From Bacillota bacterium (GTDB lineage: Bacteria; Bacillota; Clostridia; Acetivibrionales; DTU013): a stretch of 64,000 bases of DNA. The position numbers and the translations under genes are program-made. Shown here in pieces: positions 25,217-33,751 of the stretch (positions are counted from its first letter, which is position 1; each line of letters begins with the position of its first letter). Below the pieces are notes generated by a model, which was not told the DNA's origin, made no database searches, and worked only from the letters and a program-made list of their open reading frames with translations. The stretch covers positions 20,083-84,082 of the forward strand of contig JAEYRV010000059.1 of the NCBI GenBank assembly GCA_023435305.1, given 5' to 3'.

Positions 25217-25228
25217 ATGTATTTACAT
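25217..25228. promoter_or_regulatory. Candidate GntR operator upstream of the sugar-acid operon
   Basis: ATGTATTTACAT, matching the palindrome ATGTAATTACAT at 26057-26068 at 11 of 12 positions; a half-site ATGTAAATAA follows at 25251. Confidence 0.5.
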
Positions 25229-25266
25229 TAGTGTGTAAAAAAACACGTCTATGTAAATAACAACTG

Positions 25267-26019
25267 CTAGTGTCTTCTCAGTTCAAATGTGAATTTACTG
25301 CGGTCGCTTCTGTATTTTGCCAGCGAATACTCGACGGGAGTCCCGTCCTCGAGATAGACGATGCTCTCAAAATACTGTACAGGAACACCCTTTTCAATAT
25401 TCAGCAGCTTTGCTTCAAATTCTCCAGAGATGATGCACTCCAGGGATCTTGTAGCATTAGCTATCAGCTTTCCGCTTTCCTTTTGTATGATCTCGTAAAG
25501 AGATTCATTCTCCAGGTCATAATCCATAAGCAAGGGACAGACCTTGAGGGGCACATATGTGATGACAAATACTATGGGCTCGTTATTTGCCGAACGAAGT
25601 CTTGTAAGCTTAATAACATCTGAACCGGGTTCAAGCCTCAGTATATTGGCAGTCTTCTCGTCGCATTGGACGATTTCCTTCTGAAGGATCTTTGTAGAAG
25701 GAACAAGACCCTTTTTTCTCATTTCATTATTGAAGCTGTCCAGTGTGAGCAGGAAATCCTGGGAAATCTTCGGTTTTGCCAAAAATGTGCCTTTGGCCTT
25801 TATCCTGTACAGATAGCCTTCAACCACCAGCTCATTGATGGCCTGGCGTACCGTTGGCCTGCTGATGCCGAAATACTCGCTGATCTCGACCTCGGTGGGG
25901 ATAGGCTCATCAACATTGGAATGCTGTTCCCTTATATACTCCAGCAGGATGGTTTTCAGCTGGTAGTATAACGGTATCGGTATGTTCTTGTTAAGTGTCC
26001 TGTTTCCGCCAAGCAGCAT
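25267..26019 (-). CDS. GntR-family regulator with UTRA domain, probable controller of the sugar-acid operon
   Basis: 250 aa, ATG behind CGAGGATAAAG. Winged helix: PIPLYYQLKTILLEYI, IPTEVEISEYFGISRPTVRQAINELVVEG, KAKGTFLAKP; then a UTRA ligand domain ending in VEYSLAKYRSDRSKFTFEL. It is the first gene after the operon promoter region at 25132-25266 and shares with it the ATGTAWTTACAT palindrome in its own upstream region, which suggests autoregulation plus control of the operon 24184-20913 (which it precedes on the same strand) and perhaps of the plus-strand ATPase gene at 26189. The inducer is likely a pathway intermediate. Confidence 0.9.
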   Translation of the reverse strand: MLLGGNRTLNKNIPIPLYYQLKTILLEYIREQHSNVDEPIPTEVEISEYFGISRPTVRQAINELVVEGYLYRIKAKGTFLAKPKISQDFLLTLDSFNNEMRKKGLVPSTKILQKEIVQCDEKTANILRLEPGSDVIKLTRLRSANNEPIVFVITYVPLKVCPLLMDYDLENESLYEIIQKESGKLIANATRSLECIISGEFEAKLLNIEKGVPVQYFESIVYLEDGTPVEYSLAKYRSDRSKFTFELRRH

Positions 26020-26056
26020 TCTTTATCCTCGTTTCAGCAAATAAGTTTTTGTTAGT

Positions 26057-26068
26057 ATGTAATTACAT
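26057..26068. promoter_or_regulatory. Candidate GntR operator between the regulator and the ATPase gene
   Basis: Perfect palindrome ATGTAATTACAT adjoining TATAAT/TATACT-like -10 boxes on both strands, 38 bp before the regulator start. Confidence 0.55.
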
Positions 26069-26188
26069 TATACTCACAAAAATGATTATATACTGCCCAT
26101 AATCAAATGTCCATACTTTTTTATTAAGAATCATTACTTTTATGTAAGGCATATTATAGACCAGATATCTATTTCGGGAGGGAATTGA

Positions 26189-27283
26189 ATGAAGAAGGGA
26201 AAGATAAGACATATGTTTCCGGGAGGTAATACCTCGAAAGGCTTTTTCAGCTTCTTTGACTACATAGTAGACCAGGATAAGGCAAGAAGGATATTTATTC
26301 TCAAAGGCGGTCCGGGTGTCGGAAAAAGCACTCTGATGAAGGAAATTTCACAGGCTGTTACTGAACAGGGCCATGATGCGGAGCATATGCATTGCTCCAG
26401 TGACCCCGGCAGTCTGGATGGGGTGGTGATACCGAAGATAGGCGTGGCACTGCTGGATGGTACAGCTCCTCATGTGGTGGACCCAAGTACGCCGGGAGCA
26501 GTGGATGAGATCATTAATCTCGGAGAGTTCTGGAATGAGACCGGAATATCTGCCAATAAGAATGAGATCATAAAGGTCAAAAATGAAATAGGCAATTGCT
26601 TTGTCAGAGCGTACCGGTATCTTGGCGCGGCCCTGAAGATATATGAGGATACTGAAGCGATAAATGCAGCAGCAATGAATAAAGCTGCCGCCGGCTTCAT
26701 TTCAAGGGAGTTTGCAGATATACTGTTTGATATGATGCAGCCGGCGGCTGTACCGGGCCATGAGAGACGGCTGTTTGCAAGCGCGATAACGCCTGACGGG
26801 CTTATAAACTTTTTGGATGATCTGCTGACTCTTGAAAACATATATGTGCTGGAGGGATTTCCAGGCGCGGGCACAGAAAGGGTGCTGGAAAGGATAAAAT
26901 CCGATGCTTTGGAAAGAGGGTTCGATGCCGAGGCATATTATTGTGCCTTCAAGCCTGACAAGCTGGAGCATTTGATACTGCCGGGCCTGAACACAGCCTT
27001 TGCGACCGTGAACAGCTATCACGGCACAGATGCGTGTGCGGTAAGAAAAACCGATTTCAGACAAATGCTCGACAGCAATTGGATCATGAGGCGGCGGGCG
27101 GATCTGGAATATAACCAGGCCGAATTTGACAGGCTCCTCGATAAGGCTCTAGATATTCTGCACAGGGAAAAGCAGCTGCACGATGAACTGGAGTCATACT
27201 ATATCCCGCACATGGATTTTGATGCAATAAACAAAAAGCAGCAGGAAATCATCAATAGAATCCTTGACTATTCGACCCTGTAA
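26189..27283 (+). CDS. Tandem P-loop ATPase of unknown function (PRK06851-like)
   Basis: 364 aa, ATG behind GGGAGGGAATTGA. The first half has an intact Walker A GGPGVGKST (about residues 51-59); the second half repeats the arrangement with a degenerate loop EGFPGAGTE (about 229-237). Each half is followed by a similar segment (AEHMHCSSDPGSLDGVVIP and AEAYYCAFKPDKLEHLILP), so the protein is an internal duplication with one active and one probably inactive nucleotide site. I recognise it as a conserved Firmicutes protein without known function. It precedes an ECF transporter by 62 bp on the same strand, so a role linked to a cofactor or nucleotide taken up by that transporter is possible but unproven. 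Confidence 0.75.
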   Translation: MKKGKIRHMFPGGNTSKGFFSFFDYIVDQDKARRIFILKGGPGVGKSTLMKEISQAVTEQGHDAEHMHCSSDPGSLDGVVIPKIGVALLDGTAPHVVDPSTPGAVDEIINLGEFWNETGISANKNEIIKVKNEIGNCFVRAYRYLGAALKIYEDTEAINAAAMNKAAAGFISREFADILFDMMQPAAVPGHERRLFASAITPDGLINFLDDLLTLENIYVLEGFPGAGTERVLERIKSDALERGFDAEAYYCAFKPDKLEHLILPGLNTAFATVNSYHGTDACAVRKTDFRQMLDSNWIMRRRADLEYNQAEFDRLLDKALDILHREKQLHDELESYYIPHMDFDAINKKQQEIINRILDYSTL

Positions 27284-27345
27284 TATATACTATTATTGTA
27301 AACTTTTATATTTCAGGCAATGCCTGAGCGAGGGGGGAATGTCTA

Positions 27346-27897
27346 ATGTGGAAATTTAGCGTAAAAACAGTAGTGGCAATTGGTATCGGTGCTGCAATAT
27401 TCATAGTATTGGGCATGTTTGGATCGATCCCGACAGGAATACCCAATACCAGTCTTGAAACTTCCTACGGTCTTCTCTCAATGATGGCAGCTGTGTTCGG
27501 TCCTTTCGCCGGACTGCTGATTGGTCTTATAGGACATGCTCTTAAGGACACATTCATGTATGGCTCTCTCTGGTGGAGCTGGATCATCTGCTCGGCAATA
27601 GAGGGCTTCCTGATCGGTTTGTTTGTAAAAAAATTCGGAGTCGAAGAAGGAAAATTCGGTCTGAAGCAGGCTATTTTGTTCAACGTCGTACAGATCGTTT
27701 CCAATGCGGTCTGCTGGTTCGGACTTGCACCTGTGCTGGATATCCTGATATACAGCGAGCCGGCCAACAAGGTGTTCACACAGGGTCTGGTAGCAGGCCT
27801 GGTGAATATGGCTGTTATACTGGTGCTTGGAACAGCGCTCCTTTTCGGATACTCTGCCACAAGGCAAAAGGCATCGAGCCTGGCAAAAGAGGAATAA
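27346..27897 (+). CDS. ECF transporter S component, UPF0397 family
   Basis: 183 aa of membrane protein with about five hydrophobic segments. Diagnostic pieces of UPF0397 are TVVAIGIGAAIFIVLG, IPTGIPNTSLETSYGLL, FGPFAGLLIGLIGHALKD and the following WWSWIICSAIEG. S components bind the vitamin or cofactor with high affinity and partner with EcfT and EcfA. It is followed by a fused EcfA pair and EcfT, so this is a complete dedicated (group I) ECF system. The substrate of UPF0397 proteins is not assignable from sequence. Start behind GAGGGGGGAATGTCTA. Confidence 0.88.
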   Translation: MWKFSVKTVVAIGIGAAIFIVLGMFGSIPTGIPNTSLETSYGLLSMMAAVFGPFAGLLIGLIGHALKDTFMYGSLWWSWIICSAIEGFLIGLFVKKFGVEEGKFGLKQAILFNVVQIVSNAVCWFGLAPVLDILIYSEPANKVFTQGLVAGLVNMAVILVLGTALLFGYSATRQKASSLAKEE

Positions 27898-27995
27898 TTC
27901 ATTTTCAGAAAAGCTGGGGATGGTCTTCGGCACATAGTGCATGGGGGTCGTCCCCTTGTCATTACAGCATAAAAGCTGATAGCACAGGGGTCATA

Positions 27996-29729
27996 ATGGA
28001 TAACATAAAAAAGGACTTGAATTCAGATAATATTGCAGTCAGATTTGAGAACTTTTCCTTCAGATATAACAGCCAAAAGGAAACCACCCTCAAGGATATC
28101 AACCTTACCATAAGAAAAGGCGAAAAGGTGCTGGTGATAGGGCCGTCCGGCTCCGGCAAATCGACGTTCGGACATTGTATAAACGGGCTGGCACCCTACT
28201 CATATACGGGCGATGTGACAGGGACCCTGGAGGTGATGGGCAAGGATGCCGCAAAGCTCGGTATCTTTGGATTGTCCGAATATGTCGGGACGGTTTTGCA
28301 GGATTCTGACTGTCAGTTTATCGGTTTAACTGTCGGTGAGGATATTGCTTTTTCAATGGAGAATGAATGTGTGGAAACAGGTACGATGAGGCAGAGGGTA
28401 CTTGCGGCCGCTATTTCCGTCGATATGGACAAGTTCCTTGCTTCAAATCCGTTTCAGCTTTCCGGCGGGCAAAAGCAAAGGGTCTCTCTTGCCGGCGTCA
28501 TGGTCGACGAGGTGGATATACTGCTTTTTGATGAACCGTTGGCCAATCTTGACCCCGCAACAGGAAAATATGCTATAGAATTGATCGATGATCTTCAGAA
28601 GCAGAGCGGTAAGACTGTTATCATAATAGAGCACAGGCTTGAGGATGCGCTCCACAGGGGAGCCGACAGGGTCATCCTGTTTGATGAAGGCAGGATAATC
28701 GCCGACCTTCCGCCTTCTGAGCTGTTGGCCGGGAGCTTGCTGGAGGAGCATGGCATAAGGGAGCCTCTGTTTATTTCGGCGCTTAAAATGGCAGGCTGCT
28801 CAATACGAGCAGGAGATGGCCTGCAGAATATTGCATCGCTGGATATAGAACCGCATAAGGAGAGTCTGCTTGGATGGGCAGGCGACGGAGCCGGGGATAC
28901 GGGTCATGCTCCCGGAGAAAACCTGCTGGAGGTCAGAGATCTGGTTTTCAAATACAAGTCAGGTACAAAGGCCATTAAGGATATATCTTTTTCTGTAAAA
29001 AAGGGTGAAATGCTTGCTGTCATCGGAAAGAACGGTGCGGGCAAATCAACTCTGTCAAAACTGATCTGCGGCATGGAAAGGCCCGATTCGGGCAGCATCA
29101 TTTTCGAAGGGCGGGACATAACCCGGGATACCATCAAGGAGCGCTCACTTAGGATAGGCTTTGCAATGCAGAACCCAAATCATATGATATGTAAGACTAT
29201 GATAATGGATGAAGTCTCACTGGGACTGAAGGCAAGAAAGATCGCCGATGATGTCATCAAGGAAAGAGTGGAGAGGACGCTGAAGATCTGCGGGCTTTAT
29301 CCCTTCAGGAACTGGCCTGTTGCCGCTCTGAGCTACGGACAGAAGAAGCGGGTCACGATAGCCTCTATCCTGGTGCTGGAGCCGGGGATGCTCATACTCG
29401 ACGAACCGACCGCCGGTCAGGATTACAGGCATTATACTGAAATAATGGAATTCCTTAAGGACCTGAATGAAAAAAGCGGCATAACCATCATGATGATCAC
29501 TCACGACATGCATCTTGCTATAGAGTATACCAACAGGGCTATTGTATTATCAGATGGAAACAAAATAGCCGATGATAGTGTTGCCGCCATATTGTCAAAT
29601 GAAGAAGTCATAAATTCGGCCAATCTCAAGAAGACTTCACTATATGATCTTGCAATAAGGCTTGAGGTGGAGCCGGAGCTTTTGATCCAGAGGTTCATCG
29701 ATGAAGAGAAGGTGAGGATACGCGTATGA
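27996..29729 (+). CDS. ECF transporter double ATPase (EcfA1-EcfA2 fusion)
   Basis: 577 aa from the ATG at 27996 (AGGGG just upstream). Two complete ABC ATPase domains in one chain: first with GPSGSGKST, LSGGQKQRVSLAGV and ILLFDEPLANLDP; second (from about residue 305) with GKNGAGKST, LSYGQKKRVTIASI and MLILDEPTAGQD. Each has its Q-loop and switch His (IIEHR, MITHD). A single chain replaces the usual EcfA/EcfA' heterodimer, as in YkoD-type systems. The stop overlaps the start of ecfT by 4 nt (ATGA), indicating coupled translation. Confidence 0.92.
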   Translation: MDNIKKDLNSDNIAVRFENFSFRYNSQKETTLKDINLTIRKGEKVLVIGPSGSGKSTFGHCINGLAPYSYTGDVTGTLEVMGKDAAKLGIFGLSEYVGTVLQDSDCQFIGLTVGEDIAFSMENECVETGTMRQRVLAAAISVDMDKFLASNPFQLSGGQKQRVSLAGVMVDEVDILLFDEPLANLDPATGKYAIELIDDLQKQSGKTVIIIEHRLEDALHRGADRVILFDEGRIIADLPPSELLAGSLLEEHGIREPLFISALKMAGCSIRAGDGLQNIASLDIEPHKESLLGWAGDGAGDTGHAPGENLLEVRDLVFKYKSGTKAIKDISFSVKKGEMLAVIGKNGAGKSTLSKLICGMERPDSGSIIFEGRDITRDTIKERSLRIGFAMQNPNHMICKTMIMDEVSLGLKARKIADDVIKERVERTLKICGLYPFRNWPVAALSYGQKKRVTIASILVLEPGMLILDEPTAGQDYRHYTEIMEFLKDLNEKSGITIMMITHDMHLAIEYTNRAIVLSDGNKIADDSVAAILSNEEVINSANLKKTSLYDLAIRLEVEPELLIQRFIDEEKVRIRV

Positions 29730-30553
29730 GTGTACTGCTTTCATATATCAAGACCGATTCTCCGATCCACAGGCTCAACGGCGCTACCAAGCTGATCATT
29801 TTTCTGGTATGGTCCGTTACGGGTATGATCAGCTTTGATGCGAGAGTTTTGGTGATAATGCTTATTACAGGTATAACAGCCTTTAAGATATCCAAAATAA
29901 AATTCAAGGACATAGCTTTTGTTATCACATTCATATCTCTGTTTCTGCTGCTCAATTTTATTACGATATATCTGTTTTCTCCCGAGGAGGGGGTGAGGAT
30001 ATATGGTACCAGACATGTGCTTTTCAGTATCTCACAGCATTATACCATCACCCTGGAGCAAATCTTTTATGAACTGACAGTCACTTTGAAGTATTACACA
30101 GTCGTACCTGTTGCACTGCTTTTTGTGCTTACTACTGATCCAAGTGAATTTGCGGCTTCACTGAACAGGCTCAAAATATCCTATAAGATTTCATATGCGG
30201 TAGCCTTGGCACTGCGCTACATACCTGATATACAGACAGAGTTCATAAATATTTCGCATGCCCAGCAAGCCAGGGGCATCGACCTTTCCAGAAAGGCAAA
30301 GCCGTGGACCAGGCTGAAAAACATACTCGCGATTATGATGCCGCTTATTTTCTCGAGTCTTGACAGGATAACTGTGATTTCCAATGCCATGGAGTTGAGG
30401 AATTTCGGCAAAAACAACAAACGCACCTGGTATTCCGCGAGGCCCTTCGGGCGGAATGACGCAGGAGCGCTTATTTTCATACTGCTGCTTTCTGCTGCAG
30501 TTATCGTTTTTACCTTCTATGATGGTTCGAGACATTATAATCCGTTTTTATGA
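29726..30553 (+). CDS. ECF transporter transmembrane component EcfT
   Basis: 275 aa. About five to six membrane segments and the cytoplasmic coupling helices with the conserved Ala-Arg-Gly motif in SHAQQARGIDL, which docks onto the EcfA ATPases; a second motif is RITVISNAMELRNFG. It begins in the ATGA overlap with the ATPase gene. Its 3' end overlaps the convergent glycosyltransferase-CsaB gene by 19 bp, with no terminator visible between them. Confidence 0.9.
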   Translation: MSVLLSYIKTDSPIHRLNGATKLIIFLVWSVTGMISFDARVLVIMLITGITAFKISKIKFKDIAFVITFISLFLLLNFITIYLFSPEEGVRIYGTRHVLFSISQHYTITLEQIFYELTVTLKYYTVVPVALLFVLTTDPSEFAASLNRLKISYKISYAVALALRYIPDIQTEFINISHAQQARGIDLSRKAKPWTRLKNILAIMMPLIFSSLDRITVISNAMELRNFGKNNKRTWYSARPFGRNDAGALIFILLLSAAVIVFTFYDGSRHYNPFL

Positions 30554-32796
30554 GTCTCTGTTATCAGCTCCACTGCGACTCTGGCATTTTCTCTGGCCTT
30601 TTCCTTCATTAAGGGAATGAACTCCGAGATCTGCTTTTTGATTTCGGCCCTGTTTTCCCATACTTTGTCGGTCAGCTCTGACAGATTGCCATATTCGAGT
30701 TCACGTACATCTCCTGCGGAGGGCTGCTGTATGCAATCCAGGAAGCCCTGTATCTTGGGGTCATACACCAGACCTACCATGGGCACGGCCGCCACCGCCG
30801 AGAAAATAAGCGCATGCAGCCTCATTCCAATCAGCATGTTAAAAGAGGCTATCAGTTCATATGTTTCCTGTATATCAAGCTTATCCTTTATGATACAGCT
30901 TTCATTGCTCATTTTGGCTGCTACATTTTCCAGTATCGGCACATCTTCCGGGTGCTGCATGGGGAAGAAAACTGGATATGCGCCATACTTGCCGGACATA
31001 TGGTCGATAGCCTGAGCGATGACTGTCTCGTATTTTTCATGCTCTATCCTTTCATGCCCGGGATATTTACGCAGCGATATGCCAAGCAGCGGTTTTCCGT
31101 TATTCAGCCCTAATCTTTCGATAATGCCGGTACCGGTGCTGCCGTATCCGTCCATTACAGTAAGCGCGGCATCTGCGGTCAGCAGTATCCTTGGTTTACT
31201 GATCTCCATATGCTTGAGCTCATCATAGGACAGCGATTCTCTTAATGTGATCACATCGACCTTGTTTATTATCTTTTTTGTAAGCAGCCTGTTAAGGCTT
31301 TTTTTCAATGGCCCGATGCCGTTGGCATAGAACATGACCTTGAGACCGAGCCTCTTTGCGAGCCAAACCATGCTGAGATAGAAGAACAGCGACCTGGTGC
31401 TGGTGTTGTCCTGCAGCAGATTGCCGCCTCCGTATATGAAGGCCTTGGATTTGCGCATTGCCTGATATATACGTATCAAATTGGCTCTGTTTATCGAGGC
31501 TACCTGAAAATCCCTGGCTGTTCCGGCAGGTATCCTGGAGAGGACCATCAGCCTTATATCAGGCTTGAAGCTTTTCAGGTCCTTCAGAATGGACATGAGC
31601 AGCGCATCATCGCCGATGTTCCTGAAGCCGTAGTAGCCGGATATGATGGCATCATAGGGCTTCTGCCCGTTGTCGGAGGCAGCCTTTTTCTCGAGGATGC
31701 CATTATATATGCCGATCTGCGTCCTGCCCATGCTTTCGACCGAAAACTGCGCCAGAGCCTTTTCATAAAGCTGTCTGCCCATTTCTGTCCGCTTGCCCTC
31801 ATCTGCTGCGAGCTCCAGTATAAGCTCTGCGAACCGTTCAACATCGCCGGGTTCGAACAGGAAGCCGTTTTTCCCGTTTTCGATGAGGTCGGGTATTCCT
31901 CCGACCCGCGTGCTTATGGTAGCTTTTTTGAATCTGGCGCCTTCGAGTATTGAATAGGAGAAGCTTTCGCTTATAGACGTCAGTACACTTATATCTATGC
32001 TGCTCATTATCTCATTGGGGTCATCCTGCCAGCCCAGGAAAAACACTGTGTCTTCAAGACCTAGCTCGGCAGTGAGTGACTCGAGCATTTTTCTGTCCTC
32101 GCCATCGCCGCCGATGAGGAATTTGACCTTTGGATCTCTGGCTTTTACTATGTGGGCGGCCTTTACGATGGTCTCTATGCTTTTGACCGGGTAGAGCCTG
32201 GCTGCAATGCCCACTATGACATTGTCATCAGGTATATCCAGCTTGAATTTATCCAGCAGTCCTTTCCTGGAGTATTCAACATCCGGCGGGGAAAAATCCA
32301 TGCCATTATATAGTACATAGATATCGAGAGGATTGAAATTTCTGCTTATCAGCATTTCCTTAAAGTTGTTGGATACTGCTATATGGTTTTTAATAAAACG
32401 AAGAGCTATGGAGTTTACAAGGCCTATGGTGATCCTTTTAGGGAAACTGTGCATATAATCGAGCCGGTAGTCGCTGTGTACAGTGGTCACAGTGGGCAGT
32501 CCGGCCTTGCGGCTGGCAGCCAGCGAGAATATATTCGCCTTTGCTCCGTGGGAATGTACTATGTCATACTTTCCATCAGTGATTATTTTAGTGACTTTTT
32601 TTATATCGGAGAATATATTAGCCGATTTAATAACCGAAACATCGATGCCCAGAGCGCGGGCATCATCTGCAAAAACTCCCGGACGGAGACTTATAAGCTT
32701 GACTTCCATATGCCGCGACAGCTCCCTGAGCAGATAGAGCATATGTGTTTTTGCTCCTCCCACATCGCCGCCGCCTATTATATGTACTACTCTCAT
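30535..32796 (-). CDS. csaB: Glycosyltransferase (GT4)-polysaccharide pyruvyl transferase (CsaB) fusion
   Basis: 753 aa, start behind CGAGGAGG. Residues about 1-370 are a GT4 glycosyltransferase (HIIGGGDVGGAKTHML, IVHSHGAKAN, IAARLYPVKS, FLGWQDDPNEIMS, SISESFSYSILEGARFKKA, VGGIPDLIENGKNGFLF). Residues about 385-750 are a CsaB-type pyruvyl transferase (ISGYYGFRNIGDDALL, AFIYGGGNLLQDNTS, FYANGIGPLKK, GISLRKYPGH, FFPMQHPEDV, IGMRLHALIFS). CsaB adds pyruvate ketal to secondary cell wall polymer so that SLH proteins can bind. Both enzymes in one chain suggests that sugar addition and pyruvylation of the same polymer are coupled. Related to the SLH protein at 1444. Most CsaB proteins are stand-alone, so the fusion is notable. 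Confidence 0.9.
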   Translation of the reverse strand: MRVVHIIGGGDVGGAKTHMLYLLRELSRHMEVKLISLRPGVFADDARALGIDVSVIKSANIFSDIKKVTKIITDGKYDIVHSHGAKANIFSLAASRKAGLPTVTTVHSDYRLDYMHSFPKRITIGLVNSIALRFIKNHIAVSNNFKEMLISRNFNPLDIYVLYNGMDFSPPDVEYSRKGLLDKFKLDIPDDNVIVGIAARLYPVKSIETIVKAAHIVKARDPKVKFLIGGDGEDRKMLESLTAELGLEDTVFFLGWQDDPNEIMSSIDISVLTSISESFSYSILEGARFKKATISTRVGGIPDLIENGKNGFLFEPGDVERFAELILELAADEGKRTEMGRQLYEKALAQFSVESMGRTQIGIYNGILEKKAASDNGQKPYDAIISGYYGFRNIGDDALLMSILKDLKSFKPDIRLMVLSRIPAGTARDFQVASINRANLIRIYQAMRKSKAFIYGGGNLLQDNTSTRSLFFYLSMVWLAKRLGLKVMFYANGIGPLKKSLNRLLTKKIINKVDVITLRESLSYDELKHMEISKPRILLTADAALTVMDGYGSTGTGIIERLGLNNGKPLLGISLRKYPGHERIEHEKYETVIAQAIDHMSGKYGAYPVFFPMQHPEDVPILENVAAKMSNESCIIKDKLDIQETYELIASFNMLIGMRLHALIFSAVAAVPMVGLVYDPKIQGFLDCIQQPSAGDVRELEYGNLSELTDKVWENRAEIKKQISEFIPLMKEKARENARVAVELITETHKNGL

Positions 32797-32817
32797 ACTT
32801 ATGCCTCCTCGTACACA

Positions 32818-32841
32818 AACTGCCGTATTTCTACGGCAGTT
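32818..32841. terminator. Hairpin between two wall-polymer genes
   Basis: AACTGCCGTA-TTTC-TACGGCAGTT, a perfect 10-bp stem. Only short T-runs follow, so it may attenuate rather than stop transcription into the csaB fusion gene. Confidence 0.55.
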
Positions 32842-32847
32842 AGAGCT

Positions 32848-33564
32848 TTATTCGTCGTTGTTTTTGTTCAGTTTTCTTGTGGCGATGCTCCTGCATGCCT
32901 TTTCAAACTGCTCTGTCAATTCCTGTACATGGCCGTCCGGGACCCTGCAGATATCGGCCCTGTGTCCCATTTCGTCATTGCTTTCTGACAGGACACCGCT
33001 GATGGATGCGTCACTGGCAATAATACAATCTGCACTTTCCAGGACTGAAGCTATCAGTTTTCTTACGTATTGTTCCTTGAATTTTTTCAATCCGCGGCTG
33101 CCGGCCTCGGATACTTCACAAAAATCTGCCACCCAGGGGATATCCGGGTTTTTCCTTTTCAGCCGCATTCCTATGAGATGGGCACTAGATGGAGGTGACA
33201 GCGTGTAGATCAGATCGGTCCCCATCGACTTTGCCAGCCGGACAGCCTTCCTTACGCAAAACAGTTCCCAAAGCCTTTCTCTGTCAGGTATCAGCAGCGC
33301 CGAAAGGAATCCGGCCGCTGACCTGAATGGTGTCGGCAGATTTTCCGATTGCCACGGACCTGTCCTTACTATATCAATTCCTTCGGGTACAGCTGCAGCG
33401 GTATGTTCTGTTGTGTCCGGAGAGACTTTTGCCTTTATATCTGCGGCTAGTATCACCGGTTCCCATCCATATTTGCCAAGCTGTCTGACAAAGCTGTCTG
33501 CCCGCATGGCGCATGCATTTTCAGCCGGGGGAAAGGAGTATGTTATTATCAATACTTTTTTCAT
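32848..33564 (-). CDS. Half-length GT4-like glycosyltransferase (acceptor domain only)
   Basis: 238 aa. The N-terminus VLIITYSFPPAENACAMRADSFVRQL is the classic first domain of GT-B (GT4) glycosyltransferases, followed by DLIYTLSPPSSAHLIGMRLKR and WVADFCEV. The chain ends at about residue 238, where the nucleotide-sugar-binding second domain (with an E-x7-E type motif) should begin, so catalytic competence is doubtful; it could be a remnant or a partner of the neighbouring full-length GT4-CsaB protein. Ribosome site weak. Starts 4 bp after oadG stops. Confidence 0.7.
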   Translation of the reverse strand: MKKVLIITYSFPPAENACAMRADSFVRQLGKYGWEPVILAADIKAKVSPDTTEHTAAAVPEGIDIVRTGPWQSENLPTPFRSAAGFLSALLIPDRERLWELFCVRKAVRLAKSMGTDLIYTLSPPSSAHLIGMRLKRKNPDIPWVADFCEVSEAGSRGLKKFKEQYVRKLIASVLESADCIIASDASISGVLSESNDEMGHRADICRVPDGHVQELTEQFEKACRSIATRKLNKNNDE

Positions 33565-33568
33565 AGTT

Positions 33569-33727
33569 TTAGTTATTATCTTCTTCCGGCTTATAAGGGA
33601 ATAATTTCTGGAACCCCTTAATTACGAAATAAAAAAGTATCAAGACAAAGAAAACGCCCAACATTCCTATTAAAGTGACAAATAGTCCTTTTTCCATATT
33701 TGATCCATTAATCAATGATTCCAACAT
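33569..33727 (-). CDS. Small gamma-subunit-like membrane protein of a Na+-pumping decarboxylase (OadG-like)
   Basis: 52 aa, ATG at 33727 behind AGGAGGAAACTTTG. One transmembrane helix (about residues 15-36: LFVTLIGMLGVFFVLILFYFV), a short basic stretch and an acidic tail PEEDNN, the layout of OadG/GcdG-type gamma subunits, which stabilise the beta pump and bind the carboxyltransferase. It is 24 bp downstream of the beta subunit gene. Confidence 0.72.
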   Translation of the reverse strand: MLESLINGSNMEKGLFVTLIGMLGVFFVLILFYFVIKGFQKLFPYKPEEDNN

Positions 33728-33751
33728 CAAAGTTTCCTCCTGTTCTTATTA

